Source of the DNA: Mesorhizobium sp. YC-39
GTDB taxonomy: Bacteria > Pseudomonadota > Alphaproteobacteria > Rhizobiales > Rhizobiaceae
Length of the DNA: 64,000 bases
Reading direction: 5' to 3'
Assembly: GCF_025753795.1 (NCBI RefSeq)
Contig: NZ_JAOWPS010000012.1
Location: forward strand, 1-64,000
The position numbers were made by a program, and so were the translations under genes. This document shows, piece by piece, positions 35,591 through 45,600 of this stretch; position 1 is the stretch's first letter; every line of letters begins with the position of its first letter. The notes beneath the pieces are model-generated. The model searched no databases. It saw nothing but the letters and a program-made list of their open reading frames with translations, and was not told where the DNA came from.

Positions 35591-37112
35591 CGGATGACGA
35601 AGTCGCGTCGCTGCTGCGGTCTGACCTGCCTTTGGTGACGATCGAGGCACCGGCAGGATGCGGGATGACGCATCAGGGTTCGTCGTTTGCGATGGACGCG
35701 GCGTCAGCGCTGTCTAAGGGCCGTGTCCTGATCCTGACGCATACACATGCCGCGCGCTCAGTCTTCGCTGCTCGCACGCGCGCCGTCGCAAGTCGCGTCG
35801 AAATCCGAACTATCGATAGCTTTCTTACCGAAATAGCGAGTATCTATCACCGCACGCTGGACCTTCCTCCCGACGTTGCGGGGTGGGCTTGCGAAAATGA
35901 TCGTTATGATGTGGTCGCCGCGCGATGCCGTCAGCTCCTTGAGAGCTCCGCAAGCGTGGCCGGCGCTGCTTCACAGCGTTATCCAATTATCATCTGCGAC
36001 GAGCATCAGGACGCGAGTGCCGACCAGCACCATGCGGTCGTCGCGGTACATTCAGCGGGATCAAACCTTCGTTTGTTCGGCGACCCGATGCAGATAATAT
36101 TTGCCGACAGCGAGGCAGAAATTCGCTCAACACTCGGTCGCTGGGCCGCCCTGAAAGACGCCGGCGGTTGGGGAGAGCTGTCGACACCCCATCGTTGGAG
36201 TTCTGGCACGCCCGAACTGGGAGAGTGGATCTTGGACGCTCGTCGAGTCCTTTCAAATGGAGGCTCGATTGACCTGACCGGGAACCTCCCTCGGGGGCTC
36301 AGGGTCCTATTCGCTGAGAACTCAGCAAAGGTTCCTCATAAGGCGATCGGCATGTCACGAGAGCACAGAGCACCGATCAGCTCTCTGTTGCGGCAAAGTG
36401 AGCAACTACTGGTGATGACTGTCGGTAGTGAACGCGTTGCGCATCTGAACGCGTTTTTGGTCGGTCCGTGCGCATTTGGGAAGGCCACACCCGCAACCAC
36501 CTCTCGGCCCTGGTTGCTTGCATCCGGAATCACACCGGAGACATCGATGCGGTTGCCGACGGCTTTCTGTCGTTCGTCTCTGCACCCAGCGTCAGATTTT
36601 CGGCTTCGAGCCACGGCAATCGCCTCAAAGCCGAGGTGGAGCAGAGATGTGCGAGACCCGCGCGCGGGATGCCTGGTCAGTTGCAAGCAATCGCGAACCA
36701 CCTCATCGCGGAACCGTCTCATCGTGGCGTAGCCCAGGCGCTTGAGCACCTCATCTACCTGATAGAACGCAAGGAAAACGGCTTCAGCGAAATCGAATTC
36801 GATCTGAAGAGCGAAGTCCGCGACGCTATCCGAATGGGCAGTTTCGATACAGCCGATGACGGATTTGCTGAAATCACTCGACGCAGAACATTCTCGCATT
36901 CGCATCCTCTACGCAAATGCTTGAGCACAATTCACAAGTCCAAGGGCCTTGAGTGCGCGAACACCTTAATCATGATGTGTGACCGATCGGCGTTCTCAGG
37001 GACGGAATACAAGCGCAGACTTCTGTATGTCGGCTTGAGCCGGGCCAAAGAAACGTTGACTCTTGTTGTTTCGCAAAACAATGCAACTCCGCTGTTCAAC
37101 GCGCCAGGCTGA
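35587..37112 (+). pseudogene. Remnant of a UvrD-like helicase (GajB-like), frameshifted, Walker A Lys lost
   Basis: Starts at GTG 35587 (TDDEVASLLRSDLPLVTIEA). Motif I reads APAGCGMTHQG where superfamily 1 helicases have GCGKT, so the ATP-binding Lys is replaced by Met. Further motifs: RVLILTHTHAA (Ia), IIICDEHQDAS (II), LRLFGDPMQIIF (III), STPHRW (IV-like). Near 36455 a one-base loss in a T-run shifts the frame; the rest continues from VRIWEGHTRNHLSALVAC to STIHKSKGLECANT (V) and RLLYVGLSRAKETLTLVVS (VI), ending at 37112. With the upstream TOPRIM remnant it forms a dead Gabija-like pair. Confidence 0.72.
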
Positions 37113-37174
37113 GCAGCGTAAAATTTCTCCGGCCGCCCATTTGGTCGATATCGTGAGGGCTTCGAGCCGTTGCC

Positions 37175-38827
37175 CTACTTTAGTTGCTTGAAATCGTCCG
37201 GGTGGTGGCCAAACGCCTCCTTGAAGGCATTCTTGGCCCAGATTTCCGTGGCCCCGTTTAGACTATCGCCGGTCAGCGATCGAAAATCGTAGTGAAAGGG
37301 TCCGTCCCGAAGAATCCATTGCCATGTCAGATCGTAAAGAACCGTCGATGCCATAAAGGTATCGAGCATACGCTTGATCGCCGTCCCCTCGCGACCCGCG
37401 AACGCGCGCGTAAAGATTTGCTCCGTGTCGGCGCGGTCGGTGAAGAGCGACACGTGGCGCAGGAAGAGCCCCTGCGATACCTCAGTCGTGCCGCCCAGGG
37501 CCAACGCTCTGCCGGCCCAACAGAAGAAGTGGGGATGGGCGATCTTACTCCTGCAGAAATCCATAAAATGTGAGGTCATAACCCGGATAGGTAGGTTACC
37601 AGTGGCGTACTCGAAACTCGCCCATTGGGCCATGAGGGCTTGGCCCGCCGCCGTCTCAGACAAGGCTATAACAGCTTGTAGGGCAACAAGCGGATGGTCG
37701 TAGCCGCAGCGGTCTGCGAGGACCCGCGAAACGAATGCATACTCTTCAAAGCTATAGGCCTGGATCGCTTGCTTCACTTCAGGATGCTCTCGCGCGGCCT
37801 GACAAAGCAGGGCGAAGCGTGCGCCGGCATCGACATCAGAAATGAAATCCTCGAAACGTTCGATGTCGAGGGGAAAGCCGCGGGTCGGGTTGATGGAGAG
37901 GTCGCAGATCAGCAGAAACAGCCCGACGATGGGATTGTCGATTGTCTCGGGCCATTCGGATTCACTGAGGCGCAGGAATTCTGTAAACGCATCGACGTAA
38001 ATACCGCTCAGATAACCGTCGGCAGCATAGGCCGCGCAGGTCGAGGGGCCGCCTGACGCAGCGAGAAACTGAAGTTGGATGAAGCGCGCCTGGCCCTCGA
38101 AGATAGCGTGGAGACCCACGTTACCGCGGGTGATTGGCGATCCATGGTAGAAGCCCTCGTGGCGCGCGAGCATGAGGCGATCGAACTCTGCTTGCCATCG
38201 TTCCGCATCAGGCAGGCTGTCGGGCGCAAGATCGCACGACTGGACGAGCGCCATCAACGTGTTGCTGTAGGCAATGCGATAAGAATGACCCACGCTTTCA
38301 AAATGCTGGTTCTGCCTGAGCTCGGTTGACCGGTTTGGGCTATGCGCGAAGAATTTGTAGAACTCGACGTCCAGCGCATTGTTGACGGCGATGTTCGCCT
38401 CGGCGAGCGCCTTGGGTGAGGGCGCCGTGCCATGGCGAAGCGCATCATCAGCCCACCGTTTTAGCGATTTCTTTGGCCCAATCTCCGCGATCGCCTTTTG
38501 AAGGTGCTCGAGGCTGCTCGAGAATTGCGCCGGGTAGCAGAGACTGAAAATAAGGCCAGCGGTCGAGCCTACATGCTGCCACCAGTGGACGGTCTCATGG
38601 ATGTAGGTCGAATACGCTTGGATGAGGTCTGCAGGCTCATGACTCCCAAAGTCGCCAGAGGCGAGGGCGTCGACCAACTCATGAACACGTGGGCTCAAGC
38701 GCAGCACGAACTGTTTGGTGCTGTAGAGACCATGTGCTTCCAGCGTCGCCGCGAACGTCGTAGGCGCCATCAGAACGCCTCTGCTCGGTTCGAGCAGATC
38801 GTGTTTGAGATCGTTGAAAACGATCAT
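37175..38827 (-). CDS. Unknown protein with a zincin-type HExxH motif
   Basis: 550 residues from ATG 38827 (MIVFNDLKHDLLEPS), chosen over a longer frame because of AAAGG upstream. Near residue 95 it has YIHETVHWWQHVGS, an HExxH with a further His, the zinc site of many metallopeptidases; a possible third ligand lies in HAIFEGQARFIQLQ around residue 245. No transmembrane segment or signal peptide. The rest is alpha-helical without a family I recognise. It follows the Gabija-like remnant tail to tail and precedes a DUF3800 gene, a setting common in defence islands; a protease effector is possible but unproven. Confidence 0.6.
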   Translation of the reverse strand: MIVFNDLKHDLLEPSRGVLMAPTTFAATLEAHGLYSTKQFVLRLSPRVHELVDALASGDFGSHEPADLIQAYSTYIHETVHWWQHVGSTAGLIFSLCYPAQFSSSLEHLQKAIAEIGPKKSLKRWADDALRHGTAPSPKALAEANIAVNNALDVEFYKFFAHSPNRSTELRQNQHFESVGHSYRIAYSNTLMALVQSCDLAPDSLPDAERWQAEFDRLMLARHEGFYHGSPITRGNVGLHAIFEGQARFIQLQFLAASGGPSTCAAYAADGYLSGIYVDAFTEFLRLSESEWPETIDNPIVGLFLLICDLSINPTRGFPLDIERFEDFISDVDAGARFALLCQAAREHPEVKQAIQAYSFEEYAFVSRVLADRCGYDHPLVALQAVIALSETAAGQALMAQWASFEYATGNLPIRVMTSHFMDFCRSKIAHPHFFCWAGRALALGGTTEVSQGLFLRHVSLFTDRADTEQIFTRAFAGREGTAIKRMLDTFMASTVLYDLTWQWILRDGPFHYDFRSLTGDSLNGATEIWAKNAFKEAFGHHPDDFKQLK

Positions 38828-39020
38828 ATCGCGGCCTTTGCGGTGGTGGTGCGGTTGCACATATAGTTGAGGCGTGATTTGACCTGCGGCATCCTCATCG
38901 ACGTTAGGTCGCTTCGCCGCTGGCACCCTGCGCTACTGAGGCAAGGTTGACATTAGCCCCCCCGTGACATAGATGTCCTCTCGGAGGCTTTGTACGCGGA
39001 AACGTGGGCATTGCCTTTTT

Positions 39021-39884
39021 TTATGCCGGATTGAGGGGAACTGGCCTCAAGTCCCGAATGTGCTTGATCCCCCAGATTTTTTCACCTCCTTCGGTCTCTC
39101 GACTGAACCGGATTCGTTTCACGCGATCAGCTAGTCCCGTGAGCTCGGGCCTGGCCGGCAGCGTCATCCCATTCAATCGCAAGCCCCAACTGATGACATA
39201 TGCAACGATGTCGGTCAGTTGAATTAGCGTCGTTAGATCGCTGTGTACGAAGAACGGTTCCGGAATAATGAGGCGGGAGCGCACCCTTCCATTCCGGGTC
39301 CTTATGAAATAATTCGACACCTGCCCAAGCAGGACATGGCTCTGCGCTTTATCAAGCTCGTCAAACACAAGATATCCCATCGGATCATCAGGCATTCCAT
39401 TCAAAAAATAATAGAAGCGCTCGAACAGGAAGGCGTAGTCCTTCCGCATAGCATCATCGCTTGGTGGTCGGGGTGCTGACTGCGGGACCATAGTTGCGAA
39501 GACCTGCGCTCCGTGGCTACGAGCAAGGTTGAGGGCGAACTCGCAGTAGGCGATCTTCGCCTGCGCGAGCGCAGTCAACCGATCGCGCGTCACTGCTGTC
39601 CCATCAAGAAGGATTTCCCGAGCAAGGCGGCCGCGGGCGTTCTGCTCGAAGGCTGGCAATTGTGCAGCGTGTCTGAAAGTCTTTGGCTTGAGCAGCTCCT
39701 TGGCCTTCGCCTCCTGGCCGTAGGCCTGATAGAGACGCATCCCGAAGATATGATGCTGGGCATCGGACAATTGCCGGATCAATGGCCATATCTTGCGGTC
39801 CTCGATCGCAACGCCTGCCAGCACTTCATACGGCGAATTCCTGCGATCTTGGCCTGACTCGTCAATAAATAGCGCCCAGCTCAT
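39021..39884 (-). CDS. DUF3800 domain protein
   Basis: 287 residues starting MSWALFIDESGQDRRNSPYE, the N-terminal FIDESG signature of DUF3800, with later GYLVFDELDKAQSH and VHSDLTTLIQLTDIVAYVIS that carry the other conserved acidic residues of this RNase H-like-fold family. DUF3800 proteins are frequent in mobile and defence regions and are thought to be nucleases. Lies between the zincin-like gene and a helix-turn-helix gene, all on the minus strand. Confidence 0.8.
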   Translation of the reverse strand: MSWALFIDESGQDRRNSPYEVLAGVAIEDRKIWPLIRQLSDAQHHIFGMRLYQAYGQEAKAKELLKPKTFRHAAQLPAFEQNARGRLAREILLDGTAVTRDRLTALAQAKIAYCEFALNLARSHGAQVFATMVPQSAPRPPSDDAMRKDYAFLFERFYYFLNGMPDDPMGYLVFDELDKAQSHVLLGQVSNYFIRTRNGRVRSRLIIPEPFFVHSDLTTLIQLTDIVAYVISWGLRLNGMTLPARPELTGLADRVKRIRFSRETEGGEKIWGIKHIRDLRPVPLNPA

Positions 39885-39930
39885 GCCAACCCCTCGCTCT
39901 CGTTCTTTCTAAACGGCGGGCTCCAGGTGA

Positions 39931-40440
39931 TCACCGTGTGGCCCCGCCGCTCGGTTTGGCCGTCGCCTTGTAGCCACGCTTTGTCACAGCCTTGCGGGCT
40001 GCCTTCGCCGACTCTTCGATTTCGCGGAATTCAGGTTCGAGTTCCTGAAGGCGCTTCACAAGACCGCTCAGGTCGTAGGTATTGCTGAGCTTGCCGCCGT
40101 TGCTGCTACGACGTTCGATCCGTTGGACCAATCCAGCCAGCTCGAGTTCTGCAATGTAGCGTTGAACCTGGCGTTCACTCAGGCTCAACCGCTGTGCGAG
40201 GGTTTCCTTGCTTGGGAAGGGCTTCCGCTCCTTGTCCCACCAGAAATCGCATAGTTGCAGGAGAACAGCGAGCTGGGTGGGGTTAAGCCCAATGCGCTGC
40301 TGCGCGCGCAGCAAAAGAGATGGAACGAGGCAGAAGCCCAACTCGATCACCTGCTGCCCCCATTTATCGGCAGAGGCTTTGTTGGTCTTTATCGTCGGTG
40401 CCGGCGTCGCGTCGTCTACTTGCTGAGGAATCGCGGTCAT
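39931..40440 (-). CDS. Winged-helix DNA-binding protein
   Basis: 169 residues from ATG 40440 (MTAIPQQVDDATPAP), with AAAAGGACACTACC upstream. The central region (LNPTQLAVLLQLCDFWWDKE, KPFPSKETLAQRLSLSERQV, QRYIAELELAGLVQRIER) is a helix-turn-helix of the HTH_36 type seen in plasmid and phage replication or regulatory proteins. The C-terminus is Lys/Ala/Arg-rich. It is 46 bp upstream of the DUF3800 gene and on the same strand, so it may regulate that small cluster. Confidence 0.65.
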   Translation of the reverse strand: MTAIPQQVDDATPAPTIKTNKASADKWGQQVIELGFCLVPSLLLRAQQRIGLNPTQLAVLLQLCDFWWDKERKPFPSKETLAQRLSLSERQVQRYIAELELAGLVQRIERRSSNGGKLSNTYDLSGLVKRLQELEPEFREIEESAKAARKAVTKRGYKATAKPSGGATR

Positions 40441-41073
40441 GGTAGTGTCCTTTTGCTCGCTTCTGGGACACAAATGCGCAGTGTTGGCGCGGTCCGCAAG
40501 GGAGCACGACTGGACGTATCTGTCTCTAGGGACAAGACATAAATGTCGCTAGGCTACCGGTCAAGGATGGCTGGTAAATAAAGACGCATCGTCTAATCGC
40601 AGATGAAAGCGGATTGCACATAAACGAGTAGTAGTTCGACACCAGACGCCCATGACCAGTGGGAGAGGCATGATTTCCCGAAATATCAGGCCATGTTCAG
40701 TCCCCTTGGTGTCTGTAGGTAAGGGCTCGGATGCCTTTGTTGACTATGATGAGCGCCGCAACCTGCATTTCGATCCACAACTGGCGTTCATCGACCGCCT
40801 GACGGCGAACAAGGTGGCTTGAGGTGCGAAGCGAAGCTGGGTCTTGGTGCCGATCCGTGTGACAAGCCGTTGTTGCTTCAGTGATGGGTAGCGGCGCCCG
40901 GGGCAGAAGTTCGCGGCTCCCCACCCTCGATGTCACGAGCGCGCTCGCATTTCATCCTAGAAGACCGTCTTATGCCTATCGCAAATTGCTCCGCCAATTG
41001 GATGAAGCCGCGCGCAAGCAGTAAGGTGGAGAAGAGTAATCTGAGTCGCTGAATCAGCGGGGAGGCCGGTCCG
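40441..41073. other. 633-bp gap without supported gene
   Basis: Only short frames. One + strand frame ends at about 41023 with AYRKLLRQLDEAARKQ, which could be the tail of a lost gene, but I cannot name it. Nothing else is recognised. Confidence 0.4.
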
Positions 41074-41856
41074 GTGGGCGAAGCGAAAAGACGACGGCAA
41101 ATGGCCGGTCTTGCCTCGGCAATGGATCTAGAACTTGGCGAAAAGGTTCTGAGGCAAGCGTATCAAAACACATGCCAAGCGTTCGACCTCTATCCGAATG
41201 ATATGGTCGATGCACTAATTGCGTCGTACCGTGGGCGGAACGCATCTCTTGATTTGGTCGCCAAAAACAATCCCGAGGATTCTGTTGCGTGTCGAGCAGG
41301 TTGCTCCGCATGCTGCCATCAGATGGTGCTATGTAGCCCATTTGAGATATTTATCCTTGCCCAGTTGCTCCTTTCGACGCGCTCGAATGTTGATTTGGAA
41401 GGCATCGAGCATCGATTGTCCGAGATATCACGACTGCCCCTCAATCCGCATGCCAGATATGGGAGGCACGCTACCTGCCCCCTTCTCGTGAACGATCGGT
41501 GTTCGGTCTATGATAGGCGCCCGGCTGTCTGCCGTGCACTGTACTCGAATTCCAAGGCAAGCTGTGAGCAGGCACTGGCCAGCGGCGGCGGCGACGTCGG
41601 GTTTCTCGTTCACCCCCAGATGCTTTCGTCCGCGATGCAAGTCGGAATTGATAGTGCGTTGCGCCAAAAACGAGGCCTGAATGTCGAGCCGGTGGAGATG
41701 TGTGGCTCGTTGCTTATCGCATTGCAGGATTTTAACAGCTCCCTCACCGACTGGTTGAACGGAGGCGATCCATTTGCGGATTTTCAAGTGCGTCGGACCG
41801 GCTCACCCACAAACGCTCAACAAGTTGAACACGTCGCGGCTCGGCTGGGACTTTAA
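41074..41856 (+). CDS. YkgJ-type cysteine-cluster protein
   Basis: 260 residues from GTG 41074 (GEAKRRRQMAGLASAM). Cysteine motifs CRAGCSACCHQMVLCS (about residues 75-90) and CPLLVNDRCSVYDRRPAVCR (about 135-155) are those of the YkgJ/zinc- or iron-chelating CxxCxxCC family. No membrane segment. Function unknown; the neighbourhood (defence and IS remnants) gives no clue. Confidence 0.75.
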   Translation: MGEAKRRRQMAGLASAMDLELGEKVLRQAYQNTCQAFDLYPNDMVDALIASYRGRNASLDLVAKNNPEDSVACRAGCSACCHQMVLCSPFEIFILAQLLLSTRSNVDLEGIEHRLSEISRLPLNPHARYGRHATCPLLVNDRCSVYDRRPAVCRALYSNSKASCEQALASGGGDVGFLVHPQMLSSAMQVGIDSALRQKRGLNVEPVEMCGSLLIALQDFNSSLTDWLNGGDPFADFQVRRTGSPTNAQQVEHVAARLGL

Positions 41857-42014
41857 GTGGGAGCTGAAACCACCAATAGGTGACCTCCGGATGGGGTCTA
41901 TGGCGATGACTATGGCTATGATGACCTGAACGTCAGCTTCAACATGTCGGAACCGCTTCTCGAGGATCAGGCAATGCAATTTGGCCGGAGGCAAGTGTTT
42001 GCAAGGTGCTAGTC

Positions 42015-42641
42015 CTATGCGGCTCGGAAAAAGCTTCTTCCTTCATCGTAACTTTCCGCTTGGCCAAGCCGGACCAAGGATTGAAGCACGTCGCGTACCT
42101 CGGCGACGGTCTCGTCCGGTGACGTGAACGCGACGGCGATTTCTTCTGCCGACAGGGGCACTGTCGCACGTGTCATGAGGTCGAGGACAACCCGCGCCTG
42201 GTCCAGTCGTGCGACCGGGAACGGGGTCTTCTTCGCCCTGACCTTGGTCGCCAAGATCGCTTGGACCCGGTCGCCGCGATGCGCCAGCGGACCGATTTTG
42301 TCGATCTGATACTCGGGGCGCAGCCATTTGATGAAGCCCCGGCGCTCGTCGGCGGCCCGGACTTCGTTCAACCGGACAAGGCCGTAAAGGATTTGCTCGA
42401 CGTCAATGTCCCCGTGCCACCCGTAGGATTTCAAGACGGCGGCGTCCAGCCGATCATGAAGCTCTCGCAGGATCACAACACGGCCACGGAGCGGGTTCTT
42501 CTCGCCATAGGCAGCGCCGGTCGCGGCACCCACCTCCATCTCCATCAGCCGCTCGGCCGCGAAGCCGATCATCTCACGCAAAAGATCGGCATCCGCGCTC
42601 TTCTCCACGAGCGTGCGCAGGTTCATCATGTCGTCGGTCAT
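42015..42641 (-). pseudogene. Chimeric ORF: IS256-type transposase N-terminus fused to a DNA methyltransferase C-terminus
   Basis: The first about 50 residues (MTDDMMNLRTLVEKSADADL, LREMIGFAAERLMEMEVGAA) are the start of rhizobial IS256-family transposases. After GEKNPLR the sequence changes to RGRVVILRELHDRLDAAVLK, SYGWHGDIDVEQILYGLVRL, ERRGFIKWLRPEYQ, and LDLMTRATVPLSAEEIAVAF, which resembles the C-terminal target-recognition part of type II/BREX-like class I DNA methyltransferases. The fusion at about 42490 is in frame and open for 208 codons. Most likely an IS256 insertion followed by deletion removed the methylase catalytic part. Whether the fusion is expressed is unknown. Confidence 0.65.
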
Positions 42642-43289
42642 CGGTGGTCCTTCCAGGAACGGGTTGGTGTCGACAACCAGACCCTACCGGAAAGCGCCGA
42701 TGACCACCGCGCTACCAGCTACACCACGTCCCGGGACGTCACCTCCGTCACGTCGAACGCCTTTCTGATCAAGAGTTACAATATATGCGCATGCCATCGA
42801 ACGAATGCCACGCCAATACGCGTTGGTTCGAGAAGAACGATCCAATGCGGCAGGCTAAGGCCGTCACCGGATGCTGGGGTTCAAGGTCTGAATTTTATTC
42901 TACACAGCGCAGGATCCTAAGAGACGCTCACTTGACAGTGTCTGAACTTCAGGAGCTGGAACGTCCGAAGGCGGATCATATCGATCTCCTATCCTGAACG
43001 GGCATTCGATGTTGGGTGAAGCCCTCGTAAACAATGCTGCGACGCAGCATCATTGTCCGCGCCATGGCGGGCCGCTAGCGCCACTGACCCGGCGCCGCTT
43101 AGACAACCGAATCCTACGCCAAATCAACCGCTCAGGCTACATCCGCAAGCCTCTCAGACGTTCCGTCGTGCATAAGACGGGTTAGCCAAAGTATATCATA
43201 ATCTTAACAAACCAAGTTGTCTGTATCATATATACTCTGGCCACCGTTCAACGGTCTTTTGCGCTCGGCAAGCCGCAGGGTAGATCGCC
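42642..43289. other. About 650 bp of decayed intergenic sequence
   Basis: The first 130 bp upstream of the IS256-type start look like IS256 leader sequence. Beyond that there are only short frames, none recognised. No RNA gene is apparent. Confidence 0.4.
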
Positions 43290-44087
43290 GTCTTGGTGAG
43301 CAACGGTCGAGAGATGACAGAGGCCCGGCGAACGAAAGCTCGACGCTTGGCTTACTCAGCGCCAAAGGCGCCGTGTTGCAAAAAACATGCGTACGCAAGA
43401 GAGATCGTCGACCAGAAGGATAACGAAATGGCCAAGACTGGCGCAAGCGGGTCGAAATGTGTGTGGAGCAGGCCAAGGAATTCCAGGCACTCGGTACCAA
43501 GGGGGTGGTCGACGTCTCTATGCCGATCAATCTCAGCTTGCGCGATGTCGAGGAAATGCAGCTCGATCGCGGGATCGTCGTTTCCTACGAGACCATCCGC
43601 CGATGGTGCCGAAAGCACGGCCCTGATTATGCTCGCCGCATACGTCATCGTCTTTCGTTGGTGCCTTGCGGCGGGCTGCTGGGTGAAGTCGTGGTGCGCA
43701 TCAACGATCAGAAATGCTGGTTGTGGAGAGCGGTTGATCAGGACGGATATGTGCTCGACCAGATTGTCCAGACGCGTCGCAACACCAAGGCCGCCAGGCG
43801 CCTGCTGACGCGACTTCTGAAGAGGCAAGGGCTGCCGCCAAGCGTAAAATCATCGACAGAATGCGTCCTACGGGGGCCAAACGCCAGCTCATGCCGAACG
43901 TGGAACACCGTTCGCATAAAGGCATGAACAACCGGGCGGAGAATTCTCACCTGCGGCTCATTGCAACATTTCGTGTCGATGTTCTCCGCCGTCCGAAACC
44001 TCTTCGTCCCATCGCAGAGGTGACAACGCCCTTGAACCAACCCGCGTCATCCACGCAAGTCTGTTTATGAGTTTAGCGACAGAACCC
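43290..44087 (+). pseudogene. Decayed IS6-family transposase, copy 1
   Basis: The middle part reads NLSLRDVEEMQLDRGIVVSY, ETIRRWCRKHGPDYARR, VVVRINDQKCWLWRAVDQDG and VLDQIVQTRRNTKAARRLL, the core of IS6/IS26-type DDE transposases. Then the frame changes near 43860 to GAKRQLMPNVEHRSHKGMNN and RAENSHLRL, with a deletion before RVDVLRRPKPL. The N-terminus is replaced. A terminal repeat of the IS6 type (revcomp GGTTCTGTCGC) ends at 44087; the left end was not found. Not functional. Confidence 0.75.
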
Positions 44088-44123
44088 CCAAAATCGCCAC
44101 GACACAAAGGAGTAGAGATATCC

Positions 44124-45044
44124 ATGCGGCAACTGTTTTTGACATATGTGGCGCTTTGTGGGCTGACAGCGACCGCTACCGCTGCCGACGTTCTGGCAAT
44201 CGCCGATCCGGCATTGGTATCTTTCGAGGGCGGGCTACGCTACTGGTACAGTACCGGCGAAGCATCGAAGGACCTCTACGATTCCAGCGGCACGCTACGG
44301 GTCTCGCGGCTCACCTATGACCGCCTCGATGCGCATTCGGGCGAAGTCTTCTTCAACGCGACCCACAATCCGACTGGCATTTTCGTAAAGGGCCTCCTTG
44401 GTGCGGGCGGGATCGCCGAGGGCTCTCTCGTCGACGAGGATTTCCTCCCGTATACCAACCCTTATTCGAACACGTCGAGCGATCACCGCGGCGACATCAC
44501 CTATTTCATCACCGATCTAGGATACTATTTCTGGAACACGCCTCGCCGCCGCATCGGTGCCTTTGTCGGCTATAATTTCTGGAACGAGCGCTACAACGCT
44601 GCCGGTTGCGCGCAGCAGGCGACCAACCCGTGGATTTGTGCGCCAGCCATCCCGACCAATGTCGGCATCATCAGCCAGGACAACGATTGGCATTCGCTGC
44701 GGCTCGGCCTGGCCGGGCAGACGCAACTCACCGAACGACTCAGCCTTTCTGGCGACGTGGCGTTCCTGTTCACGCGGCTCGATGGCAAAGATCGGCACCT
44801 TCTGCGCCCAAAGATCAACCCTATGCCTGAAAACGGCGACGGGCATGGGGTTCAACTTGAGGCAGTGTTGAACTATAAGGTCACGGATTTGTTCAACATC
44901 GGCGTCGGCGCCCGCTACTGGAGGGTGGCAGCTGACGGCACCGCGCATTTCGACGAGACACCGGGCGGAGGTATCCCGCAGGTCGAGGACTGGCAGGCAG
45001 AGCGCTACGGCATGTTCGTGCAGGCGAACATCAAGTTCAACTGA
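44124..45044 (+). CDS. Outer-membrane beta-barrel protein
   Basis: 306 residues from ATG 44124 with AAAGGAG upstream. Signal peptide MRQLFLTYVALCGLTATATA, cleaved before ADVLA. The mature part alternates polar and hydrophobic residues with many aromatics (GGLRYWYSTGE, FITDLGYYFWNTPRRR, GAFVGYNFWNERYN, FNIGVGARYWRVAAD) and ends in NIKFN, compatible with an outer-membrane barrel of about ten to twelve strands. Its role is unknown; a porin-like or adhesin function is possible. It lies immediately after a dead IS6 copy and reads as intact. Confidence 0.7.
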   Translation: MRQLFLTYVALCGLTATATAADVLAIADPALVSFEGGLRYWYSTGEASKDLYDSSGTLRVSRLTYDRLDAHSGEVFFNATHNPTGIFVKGLLGAGGIAEGSLVDEDFLPYTNPYSNTSSDHRGDITYFITDLGYYFWNTPRRRIGAFVGYNFWNERYNAAGCAQQATNPWICAPAIPTNVGIISQDNDWHSLRLGLAGQTQLTERLSLSGDVAFLFTRLDGKDRHLLRPKINPMPENGDGHGVQLEAVLNYKVTDLFNIGVGARYWRVAADGTAHFDETPGGGIPQVEDWQAERYGMFVQANIKFN

Positions 45045-45520
45045 GAAAGCAATTGGCCACGACCCGGAAGGGCGTTATCAACTTAACTCGGGTTCAGGGA
45101 TTTGCGGCATAGACCGATGGCATGAAGAGCTATGGCGGAAACTGGGTGATGACGGTTTGAGGAGAGCGGCGTATCGAGGCGAGGTAACGAGCCTGCCAGA
45201 ACCTCACATGGGGAGGATTAGGTCAAGTGAGTGCATCAAGGCGACATCAGGGTTCCAACTTTTGTCGGTGATCTCTTCAGTCAGGGTGGCGTTCCATGGG
45301 CACCATGTGTTGTGGGGCAAAAAGCTCCTCAGGTGTTTCTCCACTTCGGTCATTTCAGCGTTGCAGACCTCTATGTGGTTCTCGCTAAGCTCACAGTCTC
45401 AGGCTTCCACATGAAAGACCAGCCAGGATTCTAGGCCGCCTTCTTCGGCTGGATGGTTCCAGCGATCGTCATGCCTTTTGCTTTTGACTTGAGAATATCA
45501 CGTGCATGCGCGACCGTTTC
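45045..45520. other. About 475 bp without a supported gene
   Basis: Short frames only. A minus-strand frame ending at about 45433 in AGTIQPKKAA may be the tail of a lost gene whose upstream part is interrupted by the fragments at 45521-45600. No family recognised. Confidence 0.35.
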
Positions 45521-45600
45521 GACGCGGCCGCTGAAGATGCCGACTGGCGAGAGGTTGCCAAGATCGTTTTGCACATCGACCCTGCGACAGAGCCCTCGTG
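45521..45600 (+). pseudogene. Relic of a QseM-like (DUF2285-type) gene
   Basis: Translates to DAAAEDADWREVAKIVLHID and PATEP, almost identical to the protein fragment encoded at 52589-52866 on the other strand. It ends abruptly where the truncated IS6 copy begins. A second, older copy of the same ICE-type gene interrupted by an insertion sequence. Confidence 0.6.
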
